Assembly: GCA_017961685.1 (NCBI GenBank)
Contig: JAGCWW010000068.1
Span: 1-38,627 of the forward strand
Direction of reading: 5' to 3'
Length of the DNA stretch: 38,627 nt
From: Acholeplasmatales bacterium
GTDB taxonomy: Bacteria; Bacillota_I; Bacilli_A; Acholeplasmatales; JAEDCM01
The translations under genes were made by a program, and so were the position numbers. Below the pieces are notes generated by a model, which was not told the DNA's origin, did no database searches, and was given only the letters and a program-made list of their open reading frames with translations. This document shows, piece after piece, positions 23,752 through 32,980 of this stretch. Position 1 is the first letter of the stretch, and each line of letters begins with the position of its first letter.

Positions 23752-24642
23752 GTGGTAGATGAAAAAATAGTAGAAGAAATATTTGACTCATTCCAAGAAT
23801 GCGCAATATTTCTATATGACAATTTAAAACTAAATTATTATGACAGTATCCTAATGATTTCAAAGAATTTATTAGATGAATCTACTATAGATATTGATAA
23901 ATCATTAGAACTAAAATATAAGAGAAGATTAAATAAGTTCAAAGATTCTTATAATGTTGAAGAATTAAGAAAAGGGCTTAATTATGTCTTTTTAAACTGT
24001 TATAAGGAAATGAACTGGCCTATTGATTCAACACCAGATGCAATAGTGTTAGTAATGAATTATTTAGTTGATAAACTATATCCTAAAAAAGAAATATCAA
24101 TACTTGATCCACTAATTGGAACTGGTAACTTATTATATGGTGTTTCTAATAATAGAAATGTAACTGCCCTATATGGTATTGATAATAATGACGTTTCTAT
24201 TAACCTATCTAAAATCATGGGTAATTTTATAGAACCAATTAATTTATTCTATCAAGATACTCTAACAGTTAAGTTAGAAAACATTGATTTAATTGTTAGT
24301 GATGTAGTTTGTGATGTTGATTTCACATATGATTTTATAATTCATCATATCGATTCACTAAAAGAAGAATGTTACATGCTTCTATTAATTGATAATGAAT
24401 TCTTCACAAACATCAATAAAGATAAGAAAAAAATAATTGATTCTAAAGCAGTAATGCAAGGAATTATAGAATTACCTGATAGTTTCTTCAAGGAAAAGAA
24501 AAAAAGTATTGTTTTACTTAGAAGAAGCAATGAACCTGTTAAAAACTTCTTAATTGCGAAAATGCCAGAGGTTAATGATAGTGGCGCAATGAAAGAGTTC
24601 TTAAATAAAATTGAATTATATTTTATAAACGGAGGAAATTAG
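23752..24642 (+). CDS. ytxK: YtxK-like class I SAM methyltransferase (N6-adenine methylase fold)
   Basis: A 296-residue protein. A helical N-terminal region is followed by an N6-Mtase-type SAM domain: DSTPDAIVLVMNYLVD (target-side helix), ISILDPLIGTGNLLYGV (motif I) and LYGIDNNDVSINLSKI. The catalytic NPPY-type motif of true DNA adenine methylases is not visible; the corresponding place reads LIVSDVVCDVDF. This is how YtxK of Bacillus looks, and as there it precedes ackA. The biochemical role of YtxK is unsettled. The start is probably the GTG at 23752, 6-8 bases after AAAGGTGA; an in-frame GTG at 23743 overlaps that RBS. The ackA RBS lies in the end of this gene. Confidence 0.8.
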   Translation: MVDEKIVEEIFDSFQECAIFLYDNLKLNYYDSILMISKNLLDESTIDIDKSLELKYKRRLNKFKDSYNVEELRKGLNYVFLNCYKEMNWPIDSTPDAIVLVMNYLVDKLYPKKEISILDPLIGTGNLLYGVSNNRNVTALYGIDNNDVSINLSKIMGNFIEPINLFYQDTLTVKLENIDLIVSDVVCDVDFTYDFIIHHIDSLKEECYMLLLIDNEFFTNINKDKKKIIDSKAVMQGIIELPDSFFKEKKKSIVLLRRSNEPVKNFLIAKMPEVNDSGAMKEFLNKIELYFINGGN

Positions 24643-24644
24643 AA

Positions 24645-25838
24645 ATGAAAATTATGGTTGTAAATGCTGGTAGTTCATCAGTAAAATTTCAATTATTTGA
24701 AATGCCAGAAGAAAAAGTAATTGCTGCTGGTGTAGTAGAAAGAATCGGTATTAAGGATTCAATTTATACTATTAAATATAATGGTAAGAAAAATGAACAA
24801 ATTATGGATGTTAAAGACCACAATGAAGCAGTTGAAATGATTTTAAAAGACTTAGTAAAACTAGGAATTCTAAAAGCATTAGATGAAATCAAGGGTGTTG
24901 GTCATAGAATTGTGCAAGGTGGAGAATTCTTTAAATCTAGCGTTTTATTAACTGAAGAATACATTCAAAAGATTGATGAATTAGCTGCTTTAGCACCACT
25001 ACATAATAAAGCTCACGTTATTGGTATTAGAGCTTGCCAAAAGGCTCTACCAAACGTACCAATGGTTGCTGTATTTGATACAACATTCCATCAAACAATG
25101 GCTGTAGATGCTTATATGTATGCTCTACCTTATGAATGGTATAGTAAGTATAAAGTAAGAAAATATGGTGCACATGGAACAAGTCATAGATATGTTTCAA
25201 GAAGAATTGCTGATTTACTAGGTTTAGATTACAATAACTCAAAGATTATTGTTTGCCATATCGGTAATGGCGCAAGTATTTCTGCAGTTAAAAATGGTAA
25301 GTGCGTTGATACATCAATGGGTCTAACACCACTTGGAGGTATTCCAATGGGAACTCGTTGTGGAGATATCGATCCATCTGTAGTTGAATTTATGTGCAAC
25401 AATGCAGGTTACACAGTTCAAGAAGTAACAACAATGCTTAACAAGAAGAGTGGTTACCTTGGAATGAGTAATGGTGTTGGTCAAGATGCTCGTGACATTA
25501 AGAAGGGTATGCTTGAAGGAAATGAATTATGTAAGAACACATTTGAAATTCAATCTAAGAGAATCGTAGACTTCGTTGCTGCTTACTATGTATACATGGG
25601 TGGATGTGATGCTATCGCATTTACTGCAGGTGTAGCTGAAAACATTCCTTATTTAAGACAAAGAGTAGTTGAAAGACTAGAATGCTTAGGTGCTAAACTA
25701 GACTATAAGCAAAACGATACATTATCTGATGAAAGAAGAATTTCAACTCCTGATTCTAAGATTGAAATTTGGATTGTTCCAACTAACGAAGAATTATTAA
25801 TCGCTAGAGATACAATTGAATTTGCAAAATTAGCTTAA
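24645..25838 (+). CDS. ackA: Acetate kinase
   Basis: A 397-residue acetokinase converting acetyl phosphate and ADP to acetate and ATP, the energy-yielding step of mixed-acid fermentation. Signatures: VNAGSSSVKFQLFE at the N-terminus, GHRIVQGGEFF, YGAHGTSHRYVS, CHIGNGASISAVKNG, DTSMGLTPLGGIPMGTRCGD and FTAGVAENIPYLR. Full family length. It is separated from ytxK by 2 bases and has a strong ACGGAGG RBS at 24629-24635. No pta gene is in the window. Its upstream region is an expected place for CcpA control, but no clear cre site was found. Confidence 0.97.
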   Translation: MKIMVVNAGSSSVKFQLFEMPEEKVIAAGVVERIGIKDSIYTIKYNGKKNEQIMDVKDHNEAVEMILKDLVKLGILKALDEIKGVGHRIVQGGEFFKSSVLLTEEYIQKIDELAALAPLHNKAHVIGIRACQKALPNVPMVAVFDTTFHQTMAVDAYMYALPYEWYSKYKVRKYGAHGTSHRYVSRRIADLLGLDYNNSKIIVCHIGNGASISAVKNGKCVDTSMGLTPLGGIPMGTRCGDIDPSVVEFMCNNAGYTVQEVTTMLNKKSGYLGMSNGVGQDARDIKKGMLEGNELCKNTFEIQSKRIVDFVAAYYVYMGGCDAIAFTAGVAENIPYLRQRVVERLECLGAKLDYKQNDTLSDERRISTPDSKIEIWIVPTNEELLIARDTIEFAKLA

Positions 25839-25846
25839 TTTTAATT

Positions 25847-25876
25847 AGAGGGTTTTAAAAAAATCCTCTTTTTTTT
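25847..25876 (+). terminator. Terminator of ytxK-ackA
   Basis: AGAGGGTTTT/AAAATCCTCT (one G-U pair) followed by a long T-run. Confidence 0.85.
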
Positions 25877-25932
25877 ATATTTTTAGGAAAAAAATTGATT
25901 CATCTTCGTAATATATAATAGAGGTGAAGAAA

Positions 25933-27390
25933 ATGAAGAAATTATTTTTATTAATTATTATTGGCTTAGGCTTTGCGTTAAGCCTAAAAAAAGCCAAAGC
26001 AGCCCCAGCGGGTTATGAAATAAGATTTGAAGCTGATAGCTGTGAAGTTCCTATTGGAGGGAATGTAAAAAGTTATCTACCACATGCATATGTCTATGAT
26101 ACAAACACAGATACCATAGTTACAACAAACATGGTATATCATTATGATAATCAAGGAATGAAAATTGAAAATATTGATGTATATGCAGTTGGTAGAAACA
26201 TTGCTTATGTTTCCGCCACAACCAATTATTATCCTGATTTAATCTTACTTCAAAGAATATATGTTTATGTAGTAGATGATGAAGCCCCAACTGTTTCTAT
26301 ATCTAATAATATAAACATAAGCTATGAAGATGAATTTGATTTAGATAACTACCTAAACTATCATGATAATGCGATTCATGATTTATGTAATGTAGAATTG
26401 ATTGGTGAATATGAAACTAAAAAGGTCGGAAGTTACGATTTAAGCGTAGTTGTAACTGATGCGTCAAATAACGCTACACAAAAGGATTTTTCATTAAATA
26501 TTGTTGATGAAAAGAAGCCTGTTATTAAATGTAAGGATATCATAGATGTTAATATAGGAGTAGATATTGATATTAATGATTATATTTCAGCATATGATGA
26601 ATATGATGGAGATATTGACTTTACTATTACTGATTATGATCTAACTAAAATAGGAAAGAATAATGTTAAAATTACAGCCGTTGATTCATCAAATAATGAA
26701 GTGACTAAGAATGTATGTATTAATGTTGTTGATACAATTTCTCCAACTATTAATTTATTTAGTGATACCTTAAATGTTAAAGAAGGGTATGATTTAAGAA
26801 GTAATATTAAAAGTGTATCTGATAATTATGATTCCTTAAATGTTGAGGATATTACTATCAATGAACAAAGAATTGGAACTCAAGAATTCTTAGTAACATA
26901 CTTTATTAATGATATAAGTGGTAATAAAACATATAAAGAATGCATTATTAATTACACATATGAAAATAAACCAGTAATAGAAGCTAAAAACTTAGATAAT
27001 TTATTAGATTTATTTGATCCTTTTGATTATGTTTATGCATATGATGAAGAAGATGGTGATATAACTAATAAAATAGTCTTAGTTGAACTAAATTATGAAG
27101 AAAAATATGGCATTTATGAAGTATATGATAGTGATAATAATTTAACACGTACAAAGATTCAATATGTAAGTGATGAAGATTTAGATAAATATGAAACTAA
27201 TAATACTTTAAGCTTTCCAAAAGATGATATTGATAATCAAAGTCCTATTTCAAATGATGAAAATGTTAAAAGTTTAAGTAACTTAGAAAAGAAGAATTAT
27301 AATTTCTTATATTATATTATTTTAGGGGTTATTGCATTAGGTGTTTTAATATATATATTAATAAAGCATTTTAGGAAAAAAATGGTATAA
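25933..27390 (+). CDS. Membrane-anchored surface protein with DUF5011/Cry22-like Ig domains
   Basis: A 485-residue exported protein. A signal peptide (KKLFLLIIIGLGFALSLKKAKA) is followed by a domain of about 80 residues, then repeated bacterial Ig-like domains with the features of DUF5011 or HYR repeats. These show conserved D-E-x-P or D-x-I-x-P starts (DDEAPTVSI, DEKKPVIKC, DTISPTINL), DxExGD (YDEYDGDIDF, YDEEDGDITN) and VxDxSxN motifs. A charged Asn/Asp/Ser stalk leads to a C-terminal transmembrane helix (FLYYIILGVIALGVLIYILI) and HFRKKMV. No LPXTG motif. The ATG at 25933 follows AGAGGTG; GTG 25924 lies in the RBS. It sits alone between ackA and dnaE. It is probably a structural or adhesive surface protein. 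Confidence 0.85.
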   Translation: MKKLFLLIIIGLGFALSLKKAKAAPAGYEIRFEADSCEVPIGGNVKSYLPHAYVYDTNTDTIVTTNMVYHYDNQGMKIENIDVYAVGRNIAYVSATTNYYPDLILLQRIYVYVVDDEAPTVSISNNINISYEDEFDLDNYLNYHDNAIHDLCNVELIGEYETKKVGSYDLSVVVTDASNNATQKDFSLNIVDEKKPVIKCKDIIDVNIGVDIDINDYISAYDEYDGDIDFTITDYDLTKIGKNNVKITAVDSSNNEVTKNVCINVVDTISPTINLFSDTLNVKEGYDLRSNIKSVSDNYDSLNVEDITINEQRIGTQEFLVTYFINDISGNKTYKECIINYTYENKPVIEAKNLDNLLDLFDPFDYVYAYDEEDGDITNKIVLVELNYEEKYGIYEVYDSDNNLTRTKIQYVSDEDLDKYETNNTLSFPKDDIDNQSPISNDENVKSLSNLEKKNYNFLYYIILGVIALGVLIYILIKHFRKKMV

Positions 27391-27391
27391 T
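27383..27391 (+). promoter_or_regulatory. Extended -10 promoter of dnaE
   Basis: TGG-TATAAT overlaps the stop codon of the preceding gene and ends 21 bases before the ATG at 27413. Confidence 0.6.
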
Positions 27392-27412
27392 ATATAAATA
27401 GGAGTGATTAAT

Positions 27413-30352
27413 ATGATTGGCTTTTTCTATGCACAAAGTGAATATTCAATTACTAATAATATTATTCATTTAGCTGATTTAATAGAAAAAGCTAAAGAAT
27501 ATGGCTATAAGTTTCTAGCATTAGCTGATAATAAAATGCATTCATTTTATAAAGCAATTACACTTTGCGAAAATGCCTGCATTAAGCCAATTATTGGTTT
27601 GGAAATAGAAGTTGAAGGACATAATTTATTATTATATGCTAAAAGTAATATAGGACTTAAAAATTTATTTAAAATTTCTAGCAAAAAAGAAATAGAAAAG
27701 CTTGATTTTAAGTTCTTAAAAAAGAATAATGAAGATATCTTTATGGTTACTCCTGGATCTAATGGTTTTATCGAAAAAAATATAGTTGAAGGAAATCTTG
27801 ATAAGGTATTTGAAGTGTATTTATTATATAAAGATACATTTAAAGAATTCTATATGGGATTAGAAAAACAGACATTCCCATTTGATGAATATTATGATAC
27901 CTTTAAAGGCTTTGCGATAAGTAATAAGATTAAATATTTACCAATTCATAGAACTCTTTATTTAAATGAAAAAGATATTGATACATTTATTGTTTTAAAG
28001 AAAATAAATAAAGAAAAAATTGATAGTAGTGATTGTATCGATAAATATTTAAAAACTATAGATAATCTAGAATTAGAATTTAATGATCCAGATTGTTTTA
28101 AATATGTTGAAGAATTATATAATAGTGTAGATATAAAAGTAGATAGAATAACTAACCCATTAATAAAATATCCTAGTGGTAAAGATATAAGTAGTATTAA
28201 TTATTTAACTGAATTATGTTATTTAGGATTAAAAAAGAGATTAAATAACGATGTTAAAAAAGAATACTTAGATAGATTAAATTATGAGCTTAGTGTAATT
28301 AAGAAGATGGGCTATGAAGATTATTTCTTAATCGTCTTTGACTTTATTAGATTTGCGAAGAAAAATGATATTCTAGTAGGCCCTGGTAGAGGATCTGCCG
28401 CTGGAAGCTTAGTCGCATATTCTATAGGTATAAGTGAAGTTGACCCTATAAAGTATAACCTATACTTTGAAAGATTCTTAAATCCTGAGCGTATCACAAT
28501 GCCAGATATAGACGTTGACCTACCTGATGAACGTAGAATTGATGTAATTAACTATATCATTGGAAAATATGGAGATAACCACGTTTCTTTTATCTCTACA
28601 TTTGATTCATTTAAAGGTAAAAGTGCTATAAATGATGTATCTAAGGCCTTAGGCTTAGATGAAAAAGAAATAGAAGAAATACAAAGCAAATGCTTAGTAT
28701 TTGATAAAGAAACAGGCAAAAAAGAAGTAACTAAATCATCTATTTTAAATGCTTATAATAATGAAGAAATAGATGAATATAAGGAAGTATTACTTCATAG
28801 TTATAAGTTATTTGATATACCTAAATCTATTTCAACTCATGCCGCAGGTATTATATTATCAAGTGATGAAGTAACTGATAATTATCCAATTATGAAATCT
28901 AATAATGGATATCAAAGTCAAATAGAAGCTTTTGACTTAGAAGAATTAGGTTTACTTAAAATGGATTTACTATCTTTAAAGAATCTAACATTATTAGATA
29001 AGATAGTTAAATTAACTAATGTAAGTCTTAAAGATATTAATTTAGATGATCAAAAAACCTTTGATTTATTAAACAAGGCAGATACAAAAGGTATATTCCA
29101 ACTTGAAGGTAGAGGAGTAACTAATGTTTTAAGAAAATATAATGTTACATCCTTTATGGATTTAGCTAATCTACTTGCCTTATATAGACCAGGTCCAATG
29201 GATCAAATAGATGAATATATCGAAAGAAAAAAGGGTAAGGAATATAGTATTCCTGTAAAAGAATTAGAATATATCTTAAAACCTACTTATGGAATTATTG
29301 TTTATCAGGAACAAATTATGCAAATAGCTCATGATTATGCATCATATTCTTTAGGTGAGGCAGATGTTTTAAGAAGAGCTATAAGTAAAAAGAAAAAAGA
29401 AGTTCTTGATTTAGAACGTGAAAGATTTGTATCTAGATGTAATAACGAAAAAGAAGCCAATATGATTTATGATTATATTGTTAAGTTTGCTTCATATGGT
29501 TTTAATAAGAGTCATAGTGTAAGCTATGCTATGCTTACATATTATCTAGCATACTTTAAAGCAAACTACTATAAAGAATTTGTTTTAGTCTTCTTAAATG
29601 ATGCTATATCAGATATTAAAGGAAGTATAAATTATTATAATGATTTAAAACAAAATGATATTAATGTAATTAATCCAAATATTAATTATAGTACTGATGA
29701 ATATATCATTAAAGATAGTGATGTATACTTACCTTTATCTATTATTAAATCTATTAATAAAGAGATTGTAAGTCAAATATTAGAAGAAAGAAAAAATGGC
29801 TTATTTAAGTCTTTTACAGATTTCTATAATAGAGTTAAACTTACTAATGAACAATATAATAATTTAATATATTCTTCATGCTTTGATGGATGTATTAAGG
29901 ATATGATTAACTATGTATCATTTCCTAGCTTAAATAATCAAGATATTATTAAAGGCGTTGAATTTAGTTATGATGAATTAGTTAAGTTTGAAGAAGATGC
30001 ACTAGGATTTAATTTAAAATTTTCTATCCTTAATATGTATAAGGTAGATAATACAGTATTACTTTCAAATTTGAGTGAAACAGATAAACAAAATGTTTTA
30101 GTTCATATTAAATATGTTAAAGAAATTACAACAAAGAAAAATGAACTTATGGCATTTATTACCATTTATGATGGTAAGATGAGCTTAGAAGTTAACTTAT
30201 TCCCAAGTAAATTTAAAGATATTATGTCAGTTATTAATTCAAAAGGAAAAGTTAGATATGATAAGGATGTTTTCTTAGTTGAATTAAAACCTAATTTAAG
30301 AGGAAATGTTATTTCGTATGAAATAACTGATATAAAGAAAATGGAAAAATGA
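27413..30352 (+). CDS. dnaE: DNA polymerase III alpha subunit, short DnaE
   Basis: A 979-residue C-family replicative polymerase. The N-terminal PHP domain is degenerate: where metal-binding forms have HxxxH before SxYS, this one has GFFYAQSEYS. The catalytic core is intact: LVGPGRGSAAGSLVAY, MPDIDVDLPDERR with two catalytic aspartates, KMDLLSLKNLTLLDK with the third, and YQEQIMQIAHDYASYSLGEADVLRRAI. A helix-hairpin-helix region and an OB fold (LVHIKYVKEITTKKNELMAFITIYDGKMSLEVNLFP) follow, and the protein ends right after the OB fold, without the C-terminal tau-binding region of long DnaE proteins. In Firmicutes DnaE extends primers before PolC takes over. The ATG at 27413 follows AGGAG; GTG 27404 lies in the RBS. 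Confidence 0.93.
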   Translation: MIGFFYAQSEYSITNNIIHLADLIEKAKEYGYKFLALADNKMHSFYKAITLCENACIKPIIGLEIEVEGHNLLLYAKSNIGLKNLFKISSKKEIEKLDFKFLKKNNEDIFMVTPGSNGFIEKNIVEGNLDKVFEVYLLYKDTFKEFYMGLEKQTFPFDEYYDTFKGFAISNKIKYLPIHRTLYLNEKDIDTFIVLKKINKEKIDSSDCIDKYLKTIDNLELEFNDPDCFKYVEELYNSVDIKVDRITNPLIKYPSGKDISSINYLTELCYLGLKKRLNNDVKKEYLDRLNYELSVIKKMGYEDYFLIVFDFIRFAKKNDILVGPGRGSAAGSLVAYSIGISEVDPIKYNLYFERFLNPERITMPDIDVDLPDERRIDVINYIIGKYGDNHVSFISTFDSFKGKSAINDVSKALGLDEKEIEEIQSKCLVFDKETGKKEVTKSSILNAYNNEEIDEYKEVLLHSYKLFDIPKSISTHAAGIILSSDEVTDNYPIMKSNNGYQSQIEAFDLEELGLLKMDLLSLKNLTLLDKIVKLTNVSLKDINLDDQKTFDLLNKADTKGIFQLEGRGVTNVLRKYNVTSFMDLANLLALYRPGPMDQIDEYIERKKGKEYSIPVKELEYILKPTYGIIVYQEQIMQIAHDYASYSLGEADVLRRAISKKKKEVLDLERERFVSRCNNEKEANMIYDYIVKFASYGFNKSHSVSYAMLTYYLAYFKANYYKEFVLVFLNDAISDIKGSINYYNDLKQNDINVINPNINYSTDEYIIKDSDVYLPLSIIKSINKEIVSQILEERKNGLFKSFTDFYNRVKLTNEQYNNLIYSSCFDGCIKDMINYVSFPSLNNQDIIKGVEFSYDELVKFEEDALGFNLKFSILNMYKVDNTVLLSNLSETDKQNVLVHIKYVKEITTKKNELMAFITIYDGKMSLEVNLFPSKFKDIMSVINSKGKVRYDKDVFLVELKPNLRGNVISYEITDIKKMEK

Positions 30353-30382
30353 TTGGTTTTGTAGCCAATCTTTTTCTTTTTT
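30351..30382 (+). terminator. Terminator of dnaE
   Basis: Stem GATTGG/CCAATC followed by TTTTTCTTTTTT. It begins in the stop codon. Confidence 0.85.
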
Positions 30383-30394
30383 GTCATAATATGG

Positions 30395-30416
30395 TTAATA
30401 TTTTGAAAAATATTAA
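30395..30416 (+). promoter_or_regulatory. Perfect 10-bp inverted repeat upstream of the pfkA-pyk promoter
   Basis: TTAATATTTT-GA-AAAATATTAA, centred about 45 bases before the -10 box at 30449. It lacks a following T-run after a GC stem, so it is not a terminator. It could be an operator, but it is pure AT apart from the centre. Confidence 0.45.
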
Positions 30417-30445
30417 AAAATATGTATTAAAAAATATAATAGTTG

Positions 30446-30454
30446 TGGTATAAT
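30446..30454 (+). promoter_or_regulatory. Extended -10 promoter of pfkA-pyk
   Basis: TGG-TATAAT, 26 bases before the pfkA ATG. A weak TTAAAA at 30427-30432 is the only -35 candidate. Confidence 0.65.
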
Positions 30455-30480
30455 ATTTTTGTTAAAAAGAAGGTGAAATA

Positions 30481-31425
30481 ATGAAAATAGCTGTTATGAC
30501 TTCAGGTGGAGATGCTCCTGGAATGAATGCTGCCGTTAGAGCGGTAATTAGAACTGCACATTATTATTGTGACGAAGCTTTCGTTGTAAAAGAAGGTTAT
30601 AGAGGTTTAGTTGAAGGAAAGATTGAAAGAGCTGGTAGATTCTCTGATTGTATCAATCATGGTGGAACATTACTTAAGACTTCAAGACTTCCAGAATTTC
30701 AAAGAGATGATATTCAACAAATAGCTGCAAACAACCTAAGAGAACTTGGTATCGATAACTTAGTTGTTATTGGTGGAGACGGTTCTTATAGAGGCGCTAA
30801 AGGATTATGCAGATGGGGAATTAACTGTATGTGTGTTCCTGGTACTATTGATAATGATATCGCCTCAAGTGATTACACAATTGGTTTTGATACAGCATTA
30901 GATACAATACTTCAAGCTGTCGATAGACTAAGAGATACATCAAGTTCACATCAAAGATGTACATTAGTAGAAGTTATGGGACGCCGTTGTGGTGATCTTG
31001 CTATTTATGCTGGAATTTGTTCAGGTGCTGAATTAGTTATAACTAATGAAACAGGATTTGATAAACAATTCGTACTTGATGAAATGAAAAAGGCTAGACT
31101 AAGAGGTAAACAACACGCTATCATCATTATTACTGAAGGTGTTACTGACTCTACACAACTAGCAAAAGACATTTCTGAATATTCAGGATTCGGTTGTAGA
31201 GCAACAATTCTTGGACACGTACAACGTGGTGGTGCGCCTACAGGAAACGACCGTATTTTAGCGAGTCAACTTGGAAGCTATGCTGTTGATTTAATACATG
31301 AAGGAAGAAAGAACAGAGCAGTAGGTAAAGTTGATAATAAGTTAGTTAACTATGACATTTCTGATGCACTTGAAATGGAACCAAAGATGTCTGAGTTATA
31401 TGAATTAATTAAAAAATTAGGATAG
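30481..31425 (+). CDS. pfkA: 6-phosphofructokinase, ATP-dependent
   Basis: A 314-residue enzyme that phosphorylates fructose 6-phosphate to fructose 1,6-bisphosphate, the committed step of glycolysis. Signatures: MTSGGDAPGMNAAVRAV, VVIGGDGSYRGA (glycine after GGD, typical of ATP- rather than PPi-dependent enzymes), GTIDNDI with the catalytic aspartate, GFDTALDTI, VEVMGRRCGDLA and GHVQRGGAPTGNDR. Length equals Bacillus PfkA. The ATG follows GAAGGTG. pyk starts 13 bp downstream, so the two form the usual Firmicutes pfkA-pyk operon with its own promoter and a possible operator upstream. Confidence 0.97.
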   Translation: MKIAVMTSGGDAPGMNAAVRAVIRTAHYYCDEAFVVKEGYRGLVEGKIERAGRFSDCINHGGTLLKTSRLPEFQRDDIQQIAANNLRELGIDNLVVIGGDGSYRGAKGLCRWGINCMCVPGTIDNDIASSDYTIGFDTALDTILQAVDRLRDTSSSHQRCTLVEVMGRRCGDLAIYAGICSGAELVITNETGFDKQFVLDEMKKARLRGKQHAIIIITEGVTDSTQLAKDISEYSGFGCRATILGHVQRGGAPTGNDRILASQLGSYAVDLIHEGRKNRAVGKVDNKLVNYDISDALEMEPKMSELYELIKKLG

Positions 31426-31438
31426 GAGATTTAAGAAG

Positions 31439-32929
31439 ATGTTAAAGAAAACAAAAATTATTTGTACAATTGGACCAGCTTCAGAACCAATTGAAATGAT
31501 GAGCAAGCTTGTTAAAAACGGAATGAACGTAATCAGAATGAATTTCTCTCATGGTGATTATGAAGAACAAGGTGCTCGTATTAAAACTATTAGACAAATC
31601 AATAGAGAAACTGGTACTAACGTTGGTCTATTACTAGATACAAAAGGACCAGAAATGCGTACTCATAGATTCTGTAAGCCAGAAAAGTATGTAGAAGGAA
31701 AAGCTTACAAGGATTATGATACAAGAGAATGTAACAACCGTTCATCTGATGAAGATAAGGCTGCTGCTGATTTCAACGATGATATTAAATACGAAGTTAA
31801 AGCAGGTTCTAAGGTAAGAATTGCTATGGAACAAAGTGCTGGTGTAGTATTCCCTGATTGGGCTAAGTTCTCAGTATCATACCCAGGATTATATGATGAT
31901 GTTAAAATTGGTGGAAAGGTTCTAATTGATGATGGTTATCTATCTTTAACAGTTAAAGAAAAGGATGAAAAGAATCATGAATTAATTTGTGTAGCTGATA
32001 ACTCACATAAACTAAAGAGTAAGAGAGGCGTTAACGTACCAGGTGCTTACTTACAAATGCCATTTATTTCTGCAAAGGATAAGGCTGATATCGAATTTGC
32101 TGCTGATCAAGACTTAGATTATATCGCAGCTTCATTCGTTAGACGTCCATCTGATGTACAAGAAATTAGAGATATTCTAAAAGCTAAAGGTAATACTTCA
32201 ATTCAAATTATCGCTAAGATCGAAAACCAAGAAGGTGTTGACAACATGGAAGCAATTCTTGATGTTGCTGATGGTATCATGGTTGCCAGAGGAGACCTTG
32301 GTGTTGAAGTAGATGCTTGGGAAGTTCCAGTTATCCAAAAGAAGTTAGTTGAAATGTGTCAAAGAAAGGGTAAGATTGTTGTTGTAGCTACTCAAATGTT
32401 AGAAACAATGCAAGATAACCCAAGACCTACTAGAGCAGAAGTATCTGACGTAGCTAACGCAGTTAGAGAAGGTTGTGACTCAACAATGCTTTCAGGTGAA
32501 ACAGCTGCTGGTAAGTATCCAGATACTTGTGTATACTACATGGCTAATATCCAAAAGAGAATGATGCCTGAAATGGATTATGAAAAGTTATTCAACAATG
32601 CAGTTGAAGGACATGATGATACATTCGTATCAGCATTCGCTATGGATGCTGCTAAGATGGCAATGGAATATAAGAACGTTGCTGCTATCATCACTATTGG
32701 TGGAAAAGATATGGCTAGAGCCGTTTCTAAGTTCAGACCAGCTGCTCCAATCGTTGCTGCTGTAGCTCAAACTAGAGATGCTAGAGCTCTTGCTTTAAAC
32801 TATGCAGTTTACCCAGTATTAGGTGGCGAAAAAGAAGCTATCAACTTCATTAAAGAAAATGAAGAAAACACTAAGGGTAAGGTTGCTATCGTTGTAACTG
32901 AAGATTCAATCAAGGTTGTAACTCTTTAA
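31439..32929 (+). CDS. pyk: Pyruvate kinase
   Basis: A 496-residue enzyme making pyruvate and ATP from phosphoenolpyruvate and ADP. Signatures: TKIICTIGPASE, MNVIRMNFSHGD, LLLDTKGPEMRT, IIAKIENQEGVDN (catalytic lysine), DGIMVARGDLGVE, ATQMLETM-NPRPTRAE and MLSGETAAGKYP. It lacks the extra C-terminal PEP-utiliser domain of Bacillus Pyk. Compared with Bacillus there is an insertion of about 33 residues just after KGPEMRT, at residues of about 79-114, rich in charged residues (NRSSDEDKAAADFNDD), at the base of the B domain. The insertion keeps the frame, and flanking motifs are normal. Second gene of the pfkA operon. Confidence 0.96.
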   Translation: MLKKTKIICTIGPASEPIEMMSKLVKNGMNVIRMNFSHGDYEEQGARIKTIRQINRETGTNVGLLLDTKGPEMRTHRFCKPEKYVEGKAYKDYDTRECNNRSSDEDKAAADFNDDIKYEVKAGSKVRIAMEQSAGVVFPDWAKFSVSYPGLYDDVKIGGKVLIDDGYLSLTVKEKDEKNHELICVADNSHKLKSKRGVNVPGAYLQMPFISAKDKADIEFAADQDLDYIAASFVRRPSDVQEIRDILKAKGNTSIQIIAKIENQEGVDNMEAILDVADGIMVARGDLGVEVDAWEVPVIQKKLVEMCQRKGKIVVVATQMLETMQDNPRPTRAEVSDVANAVREGCDSTMLSGETAAGKYPDTCVYYMANIQKRMMPEMDYEKLFNNAVEGHDDTFVSAFAMDAAKMAMEYKNVAAIITIGGKDMARAVSKFRPAAPIVAAVAQTRDARALALNYAVYPVLGGEKEAINFIKENEENTKGKVAIVVTEDSIKVVTL

Positions 32930-32938
32930 TTAAAAAAT

Positions 32939-32968
32939 ACTCCTCATTAATTTGAGGAGTTTTTTTTA
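32939..32968 (+). terminator. Terminator of pfkA-pyk
   Basis: ACTCCTCA/TGAGGAGT with loop TTAATT, followed by eight Ts. Confidence 0.92.
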
Positions 32969-32980
32969 TACTTAAAAATA

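Noticed and set aside
30395..30416. Reading the pfkA palindrome as a second dnaE terminator
   Set aside because: The stem has no GC pairs, and the clear dnaE terminator with a T-run ends just upstream at 30382.
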